Below are positions 1 through 8,952 of a stretch of DNA of 51,165 nucleotides, in pieces. Every line of letters starts with the position of its first letter. Positions within the stretch are counted from its first letter, which is position 1. Made by a program: the position numbers and the translations under genes. Location: assembly GCA_034440115.1 (NCBI GenBank), contig JAWXBM010000106.1:1-51165 (forward strand). Reading direction: 5' to 3'. The stretch is from JAWXBM01 sp034440115. Lineage in GTDB: Bacteria; Pseudomonadota; Gammaproteobacteria; Xanthomonadales; SZUA-36. The notes beneath the pieces are model-generated. The model had not been told where the DNA came from and searched no databases. It worked only from the letters and a program-made list of their open reading frames with translations.

Positions 1-1375
1 CAATCTGTTCGCGGAATTTGGGGATCACGCTGCCGGTGGAGCCGAGCACGTTGCCGAAACGCACGATGACGAAACGGGTGCCGCCGCGCTGCTGCAGCGC
101 CTGGCAGACCAGTTCTGCCAGGCGTTTGGTGGCGCCCATCACGTTGGTGGGATTGACTGCCTTGTCGGTGGAAATCAATACGAATTTTTCGACCTCATGG
201 GCAATCGCTGACTCAGCGAGAACCCGGGTACCAAAAACATTGTTGCGTACGGCTTGCCATGCATTCTCATTTTCCATTAGCGGCACATGTTTGTATGCGG
301 CAGCATGAAATATGACGGAAGGTTTTTGGGTCGACAGTACTTGAGCCACTCGATCCCTGTCTTTAACGTCCCCTATTGCGAGGTTGATTGGAATTCCCGG
401 GAAATGCCGGATAAATTCCTGCTCTACCGTATACAGGGAGAATTCGCTGTTTTCGAGCAGGACGAGCCGCTGTGGCTGATAACGTGCGATTTGCCGGCAT
501 AACTCGGATCCGATAGAGCCACCGGCACCCGATACAAGTACCACGCGATTTCCAAGCCAGCCTTGCAACCCACTGGTATCCAGGCGAATCGGGTCACGAC
601 CGAGCAGATCGTCGAGTTCAACGTTGCGGATCTGGGATACGGTAACGCGGCCACTCATCAGGTCATCGAAAGAGGGGACGGTTAATACCTGCAGGCCTGC
701 CGCGCGCGCAGTTTCAACCGCTTGGCGTCTTTCGCTGTGGTTGGCCGCCGGCATGGCGATGATGGCGTAGCGAGCTTGTAATCGTTGCTGAATTTCTGGC
801 AGATCACTGATTGCGCCGTGAACAGTTGCACCGTGAATTTGCCGGCGGTGGTGTGCTCGGTCATCGTCAAATACCCCGATGACCTGCCATTGTGGGCTGC
901 GCAGCAGGTCTTTAATCAGTGCGGCGGCAGCGTCCGTGGCTCCAAGTACAACCACAGGATCCCGGTTACCCTGAATCAATGCCCCGAGTCGGCGCTCTTT
1001 CCACGCGCGGTAAGCCAATCTGCTCCCGCCCATGAACACGACGAGCAGCAAGGGACTTAACACCAGAACAGAGCGTGGGACTGATACCTGCAGCATAAAC
1101 AGCAGTGCGGGTACAGCCAAGGCGCCAATTGCGACAGAAATGATGATGCGTCGTAAATCAGGCAGGCTGGCGAAGCGCCATATTCCGCGGTAAAGGCCTG
1201 AGACCAGAAATAATCCCCCGTACAACGGCACAACCCAGAGCAAGGATCGCAAAGATTGCTCGTTATATAGCTCAGGGAGTTCCAGGTTGAATCGTAGCCA
1301 ATAGGCAATCAGCCATGCGGCTGTGGCAGCCAGCAGGTCATGGACGATGGCTAGTAAGATGCGATAGTTAAGCAT
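1..1375 (-). CDS. wbpM: WbpM/CapD-like UDP-sugar 4,6-dehydratase, 3' end outside window
   Basis: The reading frame opens at the ATG at 1375 and is still open at the left edge after 458 codons, so the C-terminus is missing (family members are about 600-670 residues). Residues 1-120 carry about four membrane segments. A first Rossmann-type domain follows (VVLGATDAA near 142-150), then the SDR catalytic domain with the NAD-binding GAGGSIG at 283-289. The family motif is visible as S402, then NVMGATK with M413 and K417. This is the Ser-Met-Lys form known in WbpM-type UDP-GlcNAc C6-dehydratases in place of Ser-Tyr-Lys. It should convert UDP-GlcNAc to UDP-4-keto-6-deoxy-GlcNAc at the inner membrane. 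The start overlaps the wbpL-like stop by 8 bases, indicating translational coupling. Family assignment is firm; the exact substrate is inferred. Confidence 0.93.
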   Translation of the reverse strand, partial: MLNYRILLAIVHDLLAATAAWLIAYWLRFNLELPELYNEQSLRSLLWVVPLYGGLFLVSGLYRGIWRFASLPDLRRIIISVAIGALAVPALLFMLQVSVPRSVLVLSPLLLVVFMGGSRLAYRAWKERRLGALIQGNRDPVVVLGATDAAAALIKDLLRSPQWQVIGVFDDDRAHHRRQIHGATVHGAISDLPEIQQRLQARYAIIAMPAANHSERRQAVETARAAGLQVLTVPSFDDLMSGRVTVSQIRNVELDDLLGRDPIRLDTSGLQGWLGNRVVLVSGAGGSIGSELCRQIARYQPQRLVLLENSEFSLYTVEQEFIRHFPGIPINLAIGDVKDRDRVAQVLSTQKPSVIFHAAAYKHVPLMENENAWQAVRNNVFGTRVLAESAIAHEVEKFVLISTDKAVNPTNVMGATKRLAELVCQALQQRGGTRFVIVRFGNVLGSTGSVIPKFREQI

Positions 1376-2357
1376 GAATGTGTTGCCGTTTACGCCAATG
1401 GCGTTGAATGACCAAGATCAATCCGGCATAGAGAACGCCGACTGCGATGAGTACTGCCAACTGCAGGCGATTTTCTAGAGAGGCTGTCCATAATGCGACG
1501 ATTCCGCATGTCACCATCAGCCCATATTCGGCGAGTGCAGTGCCGCGATGGCCCAGCCCCATTTGCACCAAGCGCTGATAGTAATGATCGCGGTGGGCTT
1601 CCCAGACCCGGGCACCCGATAACAGTCGTCTCGCGAGGGTCACGCTTGCATCGACGATGAACGGTGAAAAAACCAGTATCGGAAACCACCATGCCCAGTC
1701 ATGTTGCAGCCAGCCGATGATACCGAAGGTTGATGCCAGAAAGCCCAAGGGTACGGCCCCGGCATCACCGAGAAAAATACGCGCTGGATGAAAGTTATGC
1801 ACCAGGAAGCCAGCGGCGGCGGCGGCCACAGCAAGGTTAAGCAATGCGAACTGCATGCTCCCGGAGAGCCATGCTGCAACTGCATAAACCAGGAACCCGG
1901 ATACAGCCATGCCTCCGGCCAGGCCGTCGGAGCCATCCATGAAATTGTAGAGGTTGCACATCCAGCCAATTAGAAAGATCGCAACCACAGACAAGACCAA
2001 GGACTCTTGTAATTCTGGCAATGCCCGAACCAATAACAGTGCGGCGCACAAATGGATAATCATGCGCAAAGCTGCAGACAGTCCCCGCAAATCATCAATC
2101 AGCGATATCGCAATCAGTAGTGCCAGCGCAGCCCAGAAAAACCAGGGGAGCTGAGGTGCAATCAAGGCCCATCCTGCGGCAATCCCGATCAGCAGGCCGA
2201 TGCCCCCCGTGCGCGGCACCGGAATGCTATGCAGTGACCGTGCGTTGGGTTCGTCGAGTGCCAACCGTGCAACATGGCTGTGTGCCAGCCAGCCTATGCA
2301 CAACAAGGCGACAAAAAACGAGATCAGGAGAACGGAAATGGCGAGCCACACGATCAA
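1368..2357 (-). CDS. wbpL: WbpL/WecA-type undecaprenyl-phosphate sugar-1-phosphate transferase
   Basis: A 329-residue multi-pass membrane protein of the MraY/WecA/WbpL family, which moves a sugar-1-phosphate from a UDP-sugar to undecaprenyl phosphate and so starts repeat-unit assembly. Visible motifs are SLIDDLRGL (the aspartate pair), NFMDGSDGLAGG, FLGDAGA and the cytoplasmic HRDHYYQRL loop, all typical of the family. The chosen start is the TTG at 2357, with an AGGA six bases upstream; a GTG two codons later (2351) is the alternative. It sits between an SDR epimerase and a WbpM-like dehydratase, the order seen in Pseudomonas aeruginosa wbpV-wbpL-wbpM, which suggests a 6-deoxy N-acetylated sugar (FucNAc or QuiNAc) as the first sugar. 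Confidence 0.93.
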   Translation of the reverse strand: MIVWLAISVLLISFFVALLCIGWLAHSHVARLALDEPNARSLHSIPVPRTGGIGLLIGIAAGWALIAPQLPWFFWAALALLIAISLIDDLRGLSAALRMIIHLCAALLLVRALPELQESLVLSVVAIFLIGWMCNLYNFMDGSDGLAGGMAVSGFLVYAVAAWLSGSMQFALLNLAVAAAAAGFLVHNFHPARIFLGDAGAVPLGFLASTFGIIGWLQHDWAWWFPILVFSPFIVDASVTLARRLLSGARVWEAHRDHYYQRLVQMGLGHRGTALAEYGLMVTCGIVALWTASLENRLQLAVLIAVGVLYAGLILVIQRHWRKRQHIHA

Positions 2358-2375
2358 CGTGAGTCCTGAATGTTG

Positions 2376-3341
2376 TCAGAATTTGCCGCGATGATACCAC
2401 TGCACCATTGCATTAAGTCCTTGATCCAGCGAGCATCGCGGTTCCCAACCAAGGTTGCGGCGGATGCGCGAACTGTCGACGGCCAGTGACCCGGTGAGGC
2501 GCAATGCCATGGCGCGTTTTCCCAGAATCCCGGCGCCAAAAGTGAGTAAAGTAGGAGGACAGGGTAGCAATCGCGGCATTTTGCCCATGGCGACAGCGAG
2601 TTTGTTGATGAGCCCGGGTGTAGATATGTCTTCGCCATCACTGACCATATAGATTGCACCACCGGCGGCAGGTGCATCGACACAACATACAATGGCATCG
2701 GCCAAGTTGTCGACATAGAGCAGGCTGCGCTGATTCCGGACCGAGGCCAGCGGCAGGGGGATTCCACGGTGGACCAGATCAAGCAGTCGCAAGAGGTTTC
2801 CTTTGACGCCGGGCCCGTAAACCAACGGTGGGCGCAGGATGATTATTTCTATTCCTGTTTCGGTACCAATGCGTTGCAAGGCATTTTCAGCTTTTGCCTT
2901 GGTGACGCCGTAGGCATCGAGCGGGGCCGGCACGTCAGTTTCGGTAAAAGGGTGCAGGCGAGTGGCTTCGCCATTGACCTTGACTGAACTCATGAATATC
3001 AGGCGGCTTACCCCTGCCGCAGCAGCTTGCTGCGCCAGCCGGATCGAACCTAGTACATTGATATCCCTGTATGCGGACATCGGGTCGGCACTGTCTTCAT
3101 CCAGCACATGAGTGCGCGCGGCCAGATGTACAACACAGCCAACGCCTTGCAGCGCCAGCTGCCAGTCGGTATCCGGGCCTATATCGCCAACCACGGTTTT
3201 TTCGCCAGCAGCGCAAATCGATGCTGGCGTACGCAGGGCCACGCGAACCGGGCGCCCTGAGTTCTGCAGGCGAGCCAGTAATGCCCGGCCAACAAAGCCG
3301 GTGGCTCCAGTGACGAGGATGCGGCTATGGTTTAGCGGCAT
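2376..3341 (-). CDS. NAD-dependent epimerase/dehydratase (SDR), WbpV/GalE-like
   Basis: A 321-residue extended short-chain dehydrogenase. The N-terminus has the NAD-binding GATGFVG, followed by VVHLAARTHV, the catalytic-region SSVKVNGE and the YGVTKAKAE Tyr-x-x-x-Lys pair, then LRPPLVYGPGVKGN, typical of UDP-sugar 4-epimerases and 4-ketoreductases. Its place before a WbpL-like and a WbpM-like gene argues that it reduces or epimerises the 4-keto product of the dehydratase to UDP-QuiNAc or UDP-FucNAc. The ATG at 3341 is preferred over the GTG one codon earlier. It overlaps the acyltransferase gene by 17 bases. The SDR family is certain; the product sugar is inferred from neighbours. Confidence 0.9.
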   Translation of the reverse strand: MPLNHSRILVTGATGFVGRALLARLQNSGRPVRVALRTPASICAAGEKTVVGDIGPDTDWQLALQGVGCVVHLAARTHVLDEDSADPMSAYRDINVLGSIRLAQQAAAAGVSRLIFMSSVKVNGEATRLHPFTETDVPAPLDAYGVTKAKAENALQRIGTETGIEIIILRPPLVYGPGVKGNLLRLLDLVHRGIPLPLASVRNQRSLLYVDNLADAIVCCVDAPAAGGAIYMVSDGEDISTPGLINKLAVAMGKMPRLLPCPPTLLTFGAGILGKRAMALRLTGSLAVDSSRIRRNLGWEPRCSLDQGLNAMVQWYHRGKF

Positions 3342-4371
3342 CACGTTCGGAGGTGATGTAGTGGGAGGATCGCAGCAAAAACCGTTTTTCCACGAAATTC
3401 CACATTAGTACTGCTGCTCCCAGGACCAGAACAAAGGCCACGGCGAGTGCAAAATACGGTGACCGCTCAAAAAATCCCATATGAACCAAGGCTTGAAGAA
3501 TGGGGAAATGAAGGATGTAGATACCGTAGGAAAAATCCCCGTGTTTGCCGAAATTACCTGCGTAAAGGAAAAACCCGAAAAACGCGACGACAGTTGCCAG
3601 TGCCAAAGGCTCCAGTACGGGCAACGGGTAAAGCTTGTGCGCGATCAATACACACACAGCCGGGATCAGGAACTTGAGCAGATGTTTTTCAAAAACATCC
3701 AGATAGTAATAAATCAGCGCCCCCGAAACAAAATAAGTTAGTTGTCCGGGAAGCTGCCGTGCCAGCACCACATACATCGGCGAGCCGGTGGTTTCGGCAA
3801 GACCTGTCAGGACGAAAGTGTAGAGCGCCGAAGCGGCGTAGGTGAAGGTGAGTATCCACAGTCGCCCAAAACGGCGGCAAGCGAGGACGATCACCGGAAT
3901 CACCGCATAGAACATGACTTCTATCTTAAGGGTCCACAGTGCGCCATTGATCTCGTGAAATATGTTGTCTGGGAATACGCCAGGCAAAGTGGGGTGGATG
4001 AAATTGAGAAAAACCAAGTTTGCCAGGACATATTTGATCCATTCAAAGGAAAAATAGTCCACAGGCGCAGCGGTACTCAGAATTACCAGGAGCATTGCGC
4101 CAAGCATAACGGCAACAAAATAGGCTGGGTAAATCCGGCGCAAACGTTTTTCCGCGTAAGACCGGAAGCTACGGGAGTTTTCGAAGCTCATGAAAACAAG
4201 TATGCCGCTGACGACGAAAAAACCTCGCACGGCGACTTCGGAGGACAGTGCCGTGCTCAAAAACTGCAGGTCAGGATGCCCCGACAGTACGTAGGCATGC
4301 ACCAGAAATACAGTTCCGGCGAAAAGAAACCGGAGTAAATCAAAATTATTGGCTTTTAGTCTGGGGTGCAT
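3325..4371 (-). CDS. Acyltransferase 3 family (OafA/YrhL-like) membrane O-acyltransferase
   Basis: A 348-residue polytopic protein with about ten hydrophobic segments. It starts with the family's arginine-rich opening (NNFDLLRFLFAGTVFLVHAYVLS, here split by hydrophobic residues), in which the His of FLVHAY matches the conserved active-site region. FFVVSGILVF and the ENSRSFRSYAEKRLRRIYP segment are also family signatures. Such enzymes transfer acetyl or other acyl groups to surface glycans from the inner membrane. It is full length for the membrane domain and lacks the extra SGNH domain of some homologues. It probably O-acetylates the polysaccharide made by this locus. Acceptor and position are unknown. 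Confidence 0.9.
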   Translation of the reverse strand: MHPRLKANNFDLLRFLFAGTVFLVHAYVLSGHPDLQFLSTALSSEVAVRGFFVVSGILVFMSFENSRSFRSYAEKRLRRIYPAYFVAVMLGAMLLVILSTAAPVDYFSFEWIKYVLANLVFLNFIHPTLPGVFPDNIFHEINGALWTLKIEVMFYAVIPVIVLACRRFGRLWILTFTYAASALYTFVLTGLAETTGSPMYVVLARQLPGQLTYFVSGALIYYYLDVFEKHLLKFLIPAVCVLIAHKLYPLPVLEPLALATVVAFFGFFLYAGNFGKHGDFSYGIYILHFPILQALVHMGFFERSPYFALAVAFVLVLGAAVLMWNFVEKRFLLRSSHYITSERDAAKP

Positions 4372-4413
4372 GCGGTTTCCGGTTTATCGGTATCGTTATA
4401 AGCGGGTTACCGG

Positions 4414-5214
4414 TCACATGGTCTTTGATCTGCCAGGACTGATTTTCCGGCGGGCAGACAGAGCAAAAAAACGCAACATGCTGCGGAGATGCCATTTGAG
4501 GTAGCGGAACTTGCGATGACTTTCCCGTTGGGCATCGTGAATGGCGGATACGCCGGGACACAGTGCCGTGAGGTACCCGGCGAGTCGGAGGCGAGCACAA
4601 AGATCAGCATCTTCGTAATACAGGAAATAATTTTTGTCGAACCCGTGAAGTTCATCATAAACATCGCGGCGAAAAAGCATGAACATCCCGGCTACCCAAT
4701 CCGGGAACAATAACTGGTCGGTGATCGCATAATCAGGGCTGGTTTTTTTGCGGAATACCTTTCCCAGGATCGAAATGACAGTTGGAAATTTCCTCGCGCT
4801 GTCGGCAACTGTCTTTTGCGAGTCCAGGATAAGCGGAGCGACAACACCAACCCGCGGATTTCCAAGGGCTTCGGTCAGCGCCGGAAAGGGGTTGTTCAGC
4901 AAGCGGATATCAGGATTGAGTACACAAAAAAAACCGGCACAACCCGAAGCAAATGCAGCGTTATGGTTGTCGCCAAACCCCTTGGGCCGTGGATTTTCGA
5001 TGACGCGGACCTTAAAAGGCATTGCCGAAGGGTCAAACGGCAGTGATTCCGGCAGATTGAGTGTGAGAGTGACTTCTACAGCGGAGCCGCAATGTTTTTC
5101 CAGGTCCTGAAAAAGCATAGCTATCAAACGGGCTTGTCCATGGCTCACCACAGACAAGGTGATTTTGTCGTGAGTGGGCCCGATAACGGACACCGTGTTA
5201 GCGACCGCTGCCAT
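4414..5214 (-). CDS. Glycosyltransferase family 2, rhamnosyltransferase-like
   Basis: A 266-residue GT-A protein. The opening (KITLSVVSHGQARLI) matches the nucleotide-binding start of the WbbL-type group. NHNAAF is followed by the metal-binding region VLNPDIRLL. The C-terminal half has WVAGMFMLFRR and FFLYYEDADLC-type residues (FLYYEDADLCARL), typical of rhamnosyl- and fucosyl-type GT2 enzymes. The ATG at 5214 overlaps the end of the large fusion gene by 17 bases; earlier in-frame codons at 5283 lie deep inside that gene and are unlikely. It is cytoplasmic or peripheral and adds one sugar to the lipid-linked repeat. A rhamnosyl role would need dTDP-rhamnose, yet the rmlC/rmlD copies at the other end are broken, so another donor or other rml copies may be used. 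Confidence 0.88.
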   Translation of the reverse strand: MAAVANTVSVIGPTHDKITLSVVSHGQARLIAMLFQDLEKHCGSAVEVTLTLNLPESLPFDPSAMPFKVRVIENPRPKGFGDNHNAAFASGCAGFFCVLNPDIRLLNNPFPALTEALGNPRVGVVAPLILDSQKTVADSARKFPTVISILGKVFRKKTSPDYAITDQLLFPDWVAGMFMLFRRDVYDELHGFDKNYFLYYEDADLCARLRLAGYLTALCPGVSAIHDAQRESHRKFRYLKWHLRSMLRFFALSARRKISPGRSKTM

Positions 5215-8200
5215 TGTCAGGCTGGGGCCCGAGTCCCGTATTACGGAGTCGCGCCAGCAATAATCCCCAAAGGAAGAAGGCAAAAATCCCGGGGTACGGC
5301 TGACGCAGCGTAACCTTGAAATTACTGTCTATGACGAGAAAAAATGCGACCAGAGCGGCCAACCACAGCAGTCGCTTTGACCCCTTAACTTTTTTCCGCT
5401 GAAGCCACAGTAGTTTCGCGGTGTATGCGAAGAGCAGTGCGATAGGCAATAACGCGATCACTCCAAAATTGTATGCCAGGTCGATGTAATAATTATGCGC
5501 GCTCGTTCTGACCGAGCGGCTCATCGGCGGGTGGCCAAAAAAGAAACTGGTGGGGCTGGAGAAGATGGGCGCACCAAAAAGCACCCAGTCCTCGACGCGT
5601 TCCAGAAGATTGGATGGTAAATAGTCATAGGCCCAATCCGGGAGCTCTCTATGCTGTAATTCTGCATTGTTCCCAGGAATTTCAGAAAATTCGCGGCGAC
5701 TCCATCCAATGCGTGAAATTCGCACTTCATTGAAATTAGTTTCGGGTAAGTAGTTGGCAAGAACTGCTTCGAAACGACCTTCACCAAGGCTTAACTCAAT
5801 TTTGAAAGGCCCCGGTTTATTGACATTCTCCTGTTTGGCCCATTTGCCGGCTTGCACGACCCCAACGGTTACGCCACCAGAGACAATTTCTCCTTCAACG
5901 ACCAGTACGGCTGATTTTTTAACTTTATGCAACGGAAGCGTAATAAGATAACCAAAGCGATGACGGAATTCCCCTCTGATCAAACATTCTGAGCCTACTG
6001 GTTGAACAGCATCTGAAATGTATCGCGCAGGGCTGCTTACACAAGGAGGAGACAGCATGCGTTCATTCGTAATTGGAAGAACAAACTTGGTAGAGTATTC
6101 AGGCTCACTGCGCAAGAGGTACATATATCCAGCAAGACTGCTGAGAGCTATACCGATAATGGCCGTCATTACCAAACGGTTTTTGTAATGGGAAACCACA
6201 ATGCTGACTACTCCGACCAGCGCCAGAGCACTTGCGATCATGGAAAAAGCCGAAATTGCATAAATCAAACTCGCCAGAGGCAGCAATGAGGCCAGAAAAT
6301 GGTACCGGGGTGTTGTATGCAGCGCCGCAGTTGAAATCAGTGTGGCTGTGACCACCACAACCGGCACGAATTGCCAGTGTTGGTAAACCGAAAACAAACC
6401 GAGGTGATGAGTAAGGCTTATTTGACCCTGCGCCCAGGACGCAAGTAACTGCAAAGGAATGATTGCCGCGCAGGCCCAGATAAACCCCTTCTCTGTAGAC
6501 AGGGTATCCGTGTTGCCGCCCTCAATCATTTCGCCGAGTATCAGCCCGAACGCCGGTAACAGGAACTGAATCAGCAGCAGAAGTTTGCCGCGCTCAAGGG
6601 AGCCGCTGGTGGTAAGTGCCGCGGATAATAGCATCACCGCGAAAAAAATCAGGATAAAAGTGAATGACCGGGTTGCATGGCGGTAACGCGCGAGCAGGAG
6701 TATGCCTACGAAACAGGCAATGATCGAAATCGGTAGCGGCAGGTTCGCCAGAACTCCGCCGGAGTCAACGACCGGATCAATACTGTTGTAAATCCTGCCG
6801 GAGAGTTGGAAAAACAGCGGAAAGACCAGCAGAAATGAAAGAATCGCGGGGAAAAATGATGACACGGACGGCCTCGTAAAGTGATCCTGCAGCAAACCCA
6901 TTTCGGAACTCTTGTAAAAAAAGTAACACAGCAGGGCGTCAATCAGATAAAGCCCGGCCAAGCCCTGCACCCCCAGCAGAAAATAAGCCAATGGTACCGT
7001 GCCGAGAATGGTGATGTGAATAATTACATCAGGCCCGAATACATCACGCCCGTCACTGGCACGCAGCAAGCGCAACCGCACGCCCTGCGCTGAAACCATC
7101 ACGGCGCCGCCAATCAGGGAAAGCCCACAGGACAGCCAGAAAAATCCGGATTTTCCCATTAACGGAAACGCTTCCGGGAAAAAGCGCAATGCAGTCAGCA
7201 GTGAAAAGCCCGTCAAAAGGCTTGTAGCAAGCGCAAACTTCAAGGCAGGGGGGTAGTAGGTTTTTCCCGCGCGTTCCCGATGCAGTTCTATGCTGGGGCC
7301 GAATACATTGGCAAACAGCGTGCCCAGAAAACTGCCGATGGCCATGGCCGTAAATAAATCCCCCGCAACGTCCTTGACCACCATCAGCACGACGAGAATA
7401 CGGAAGGCATAAATGCGCAAACCAATGATCAGCGTTGAGCCGACGTGGGACGTAAGAACTCCAAAAATGCGCTTAAGGGATTGCAGCGTGGCGCGGGCAG
7501 CGGAGCTCAGGAAACGGATGCTGAAAATCAGTGGCAGGATCGCCCATAACATCATGACGGGCATCGCAGACGGCCACTCAAAGGCAAGGCTCGCTGCGGC
7601 GAGGGAAAGCAGCGTGCATTGCAGTAGCAGGAATGAAACTGCGAACCGCGTTTTGTGCAAAAGCTCCGCTTCGCAAAGATGCACTTCGTTAATCCATTCA
7701 ACCCCGCGTCTGATGACTATGCATACTGCCAACCACCATGGCACGGCGGTGCCGGTGAGCGAAAGCAGCAGGGAAACCCCCATCAAAGGGGCCAGCAGTA
7801 CCAGTCTGGCCAGCAGAACCTCGGTGGCCAGCAGCGGTGATGATCGTCGGAGAATCAGGTTCCTGGTATTCGCTGACAGCGCATAAAAAGTGGCAAGGGT
7901 GGCCCCTTGTATCAGCGCAATATCAGTTGCTATTTCCGGCCGACCCAGCAATCCGACGATGATCAACAGTGCTGTCGTCGAATGGGTGACAGCGAGATAA
8001 ACCAGAGGGAACAGCCACGGCATCGCTGCTCGCCGACCCAGCAGCACGGAGACAGCGATGCGTCTTATAAATTTTGTGCATGAATATGCGGAAAGCGCCG
8101 CCGTCTGCAATGTCCCCAGATGGCCTTCGCGATGCAGTTTCCAGTAACAGTCCAGTTCCCCCTTTTCCATCGCAACGATGTCACCGCTCAACCCCTGTTC

Positions 8201-8884
8201 GCCGAACGGCGCCTTGAAGATGTAAGCCATTTCGGCCTTGAGCATGGCGATGCGGTGACCGTTTACCGCAACGGTCAGCCACAGGTAAAAATCTTCCATG
8301 TGCCGTTTTTTGCTGTCAAACCGGAAGGGCACGTCACGCCGGATCATTGCGGAGGGGGTGATGAACCGGTTCGACAGCAGCAGGGAGTGATACGAAACAT
8401 CATCATGCGTGACTTGTCCGACGGGTCGGTAATCGGACGGCACATCATCCAGCTGGCCATGGCCATGACCAGTCAGCGTAAATTCCGGATGGGCGGCCAT
8501 GAAGCCATGCTGAATCCGGATTTTTTCCGGGTGCCAGGCGTCGTCCGCGTCAAGAAAAGCGATCAACTCACCCGCGGCGGCATCCCATCCCGCATTACGC
8601 GCTGCCGACGCGCCACCATTCACCGCAAGCGGGATGACCTTGATCCAGTCGGAACCGTATTGATGTTGCAGATCGAGCAATGTATCGAGGGTGTCGTCGC
8701 CGCTGCCGTCATCGACCAGAATAACTTCGAGGAGGCGACAGGTTTGTGCTGCGATAGAATTTATGGCGCGGCGTATCGTTTTGCTGCTGCGATAGCAGGG
8801 AACAACCACTGATATCGGTGCGAAAGGCAGCGGTCCGAAAGCCTCCCCGGTTTCTGAGAAAATTTTCATTTTTTCAGGATGCAT
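5198..8884 (-). CDS. Giant fusion: GT2 glycosyltransferase + Wzx-like flippase + Wzy/WaaL-like polymerase
   Basis: A single 1228-residue open frame without any stop (numbers here count from the TTG at 8896; subtract 4 for the ATG at 8884). Residues 28-245 are a classical GT2 domain: SVVVPCYRSS, ILVDDGSGDD, AARNAGWDAA and FLDADDAWHP. Residues about 290-665 form a long run of hydrophobic helices resembling a polysaccharide (Wzx/MOP) flippase. Residues about 680-1215 resemble an O-antigen ligase or polymerase: RGKLLLLIQFLLP, a large loop at about 930-1130, and HNYYIDLAYNFG at 1134-1145, the usual motif after the big periplasmic loop of Wzy/WaaL proteins. The loop contains a beta-rich module at about 980-1065. 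Normal proteins of each class are about 300, 400 and 400-500 residues, so this is a three-part fusion. Start codons at 8884 or 8869 are both possible. Confidence 0.85.
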   Translation of the reverse strand: MHPEKMKIFSETGEAFGPLPFAPISVVVPCYRSSKTIRRAINSIAAQTCRLLEVILVDDGSGDDTLDTLLDLQHQYGSDWIKVIPLAVNGGASAARNAGWDAAAGELIAFLDADDAWHPEKIRIQHGFMAAHPEFTLTGHGHGQLDDVPSDYRPVGQVTHDDVSYHSLLLSNRFITPSAMIRRDVPFRFDSKKRHMEDFYLWLTVAVNGHRIAMLKAEMAYIFKAPFGEQGLSGDIVAMEKGELDCYWKLHREGHLGTLQTAALSAYSCTKFIRRIAVSVLLGRRAAMPWLFPLVYLAVTHSTTALLIIVGLLGRPEIATDIALIQGATLATFYALSANTRNLILRRSSPLLATEVLLARLVLLAPLMGVSLLLSLTGTAVPWWLAVCIVIRRGVEWINEVHLCEAELLHKTRFAVSFLLLQCTLLSLAAASLAFEWPSAMPVMMLWAILPLIFSIRFLSSAARATLQSLKRIFGVLTSHVGSTLIIGLRIYAFRILVVLMVVKDVAGDLFTAMAIGSFLGTLFANVFGPSIELHRERAGKTYYPPALKFALATSLLTGFSLLTALRFFPEAFPLMGKSGFFWLSCGLSLIGGAVMVSAQGVRLRLLRASDGRDVFGPDVIIHITILGTVPLAYFLLGVQGLAGLYLIDALLCYFFYKSSEMGLLQDHFTRPSVSSFFPAILSFLLVFPLFFQLSGRIYNSIDPVVDSGGVLANLPLPISIIACFVGILLLARYRHATRSFTFILIFFAVMLLSAALTTSGSLERGKLLLLIQFLLPAFGLILGEMIEGGNTDTLSTEKGFIWACAAIIPLQLLASWAQGQISLTHHLGLFSVYQHWQFVPVVVVTATLISTAALHTTPRYHFLASLLPLASLIYAISAFSMIASALALVGVVSIVVSHYKNRLVMTAIIGIALSSLAGYMYLLRSEPEYSTKFVLPITNERMLSPPCVSSPARYISDAVQPVGSECLIRGEFRHRFGYLITLPLHKVKKSAVLVVEGEIVSGGVTVGVVQAGKWAKQENVNKPGPFKIELSLGEGRFEAVLANYLPETNFNEVRISRIGWSRREFSEIPGNNAELQHRELPDWAYDYLPSNLLERVEDWVLFGAPIFSSPTSFFFGHPPMSRSVRTSAHNYYIDLAYNFGVIALLPIALLFAYTAKLLWLQRKKVKGSKRLLWLAALVAFFLVIDSNFKVTLRQPYPGIFAFFLWGLLLARLRNTGLGPQPDNGSGR

Positions 8885-8952
8885 CGCATGCAGCAAAAAA
8901 ACAAACTGGTATTGAATTCATATTTTTTAAATCAGGATGAGCCGCAAATGCG

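Noticed and set aside
3742..4338. 198-codon open frame on the plus strand
   Set aside because: It is antisense to the acyltransferase gene, which has clear family motifs; the plus-strand translation has no recognisable domain.
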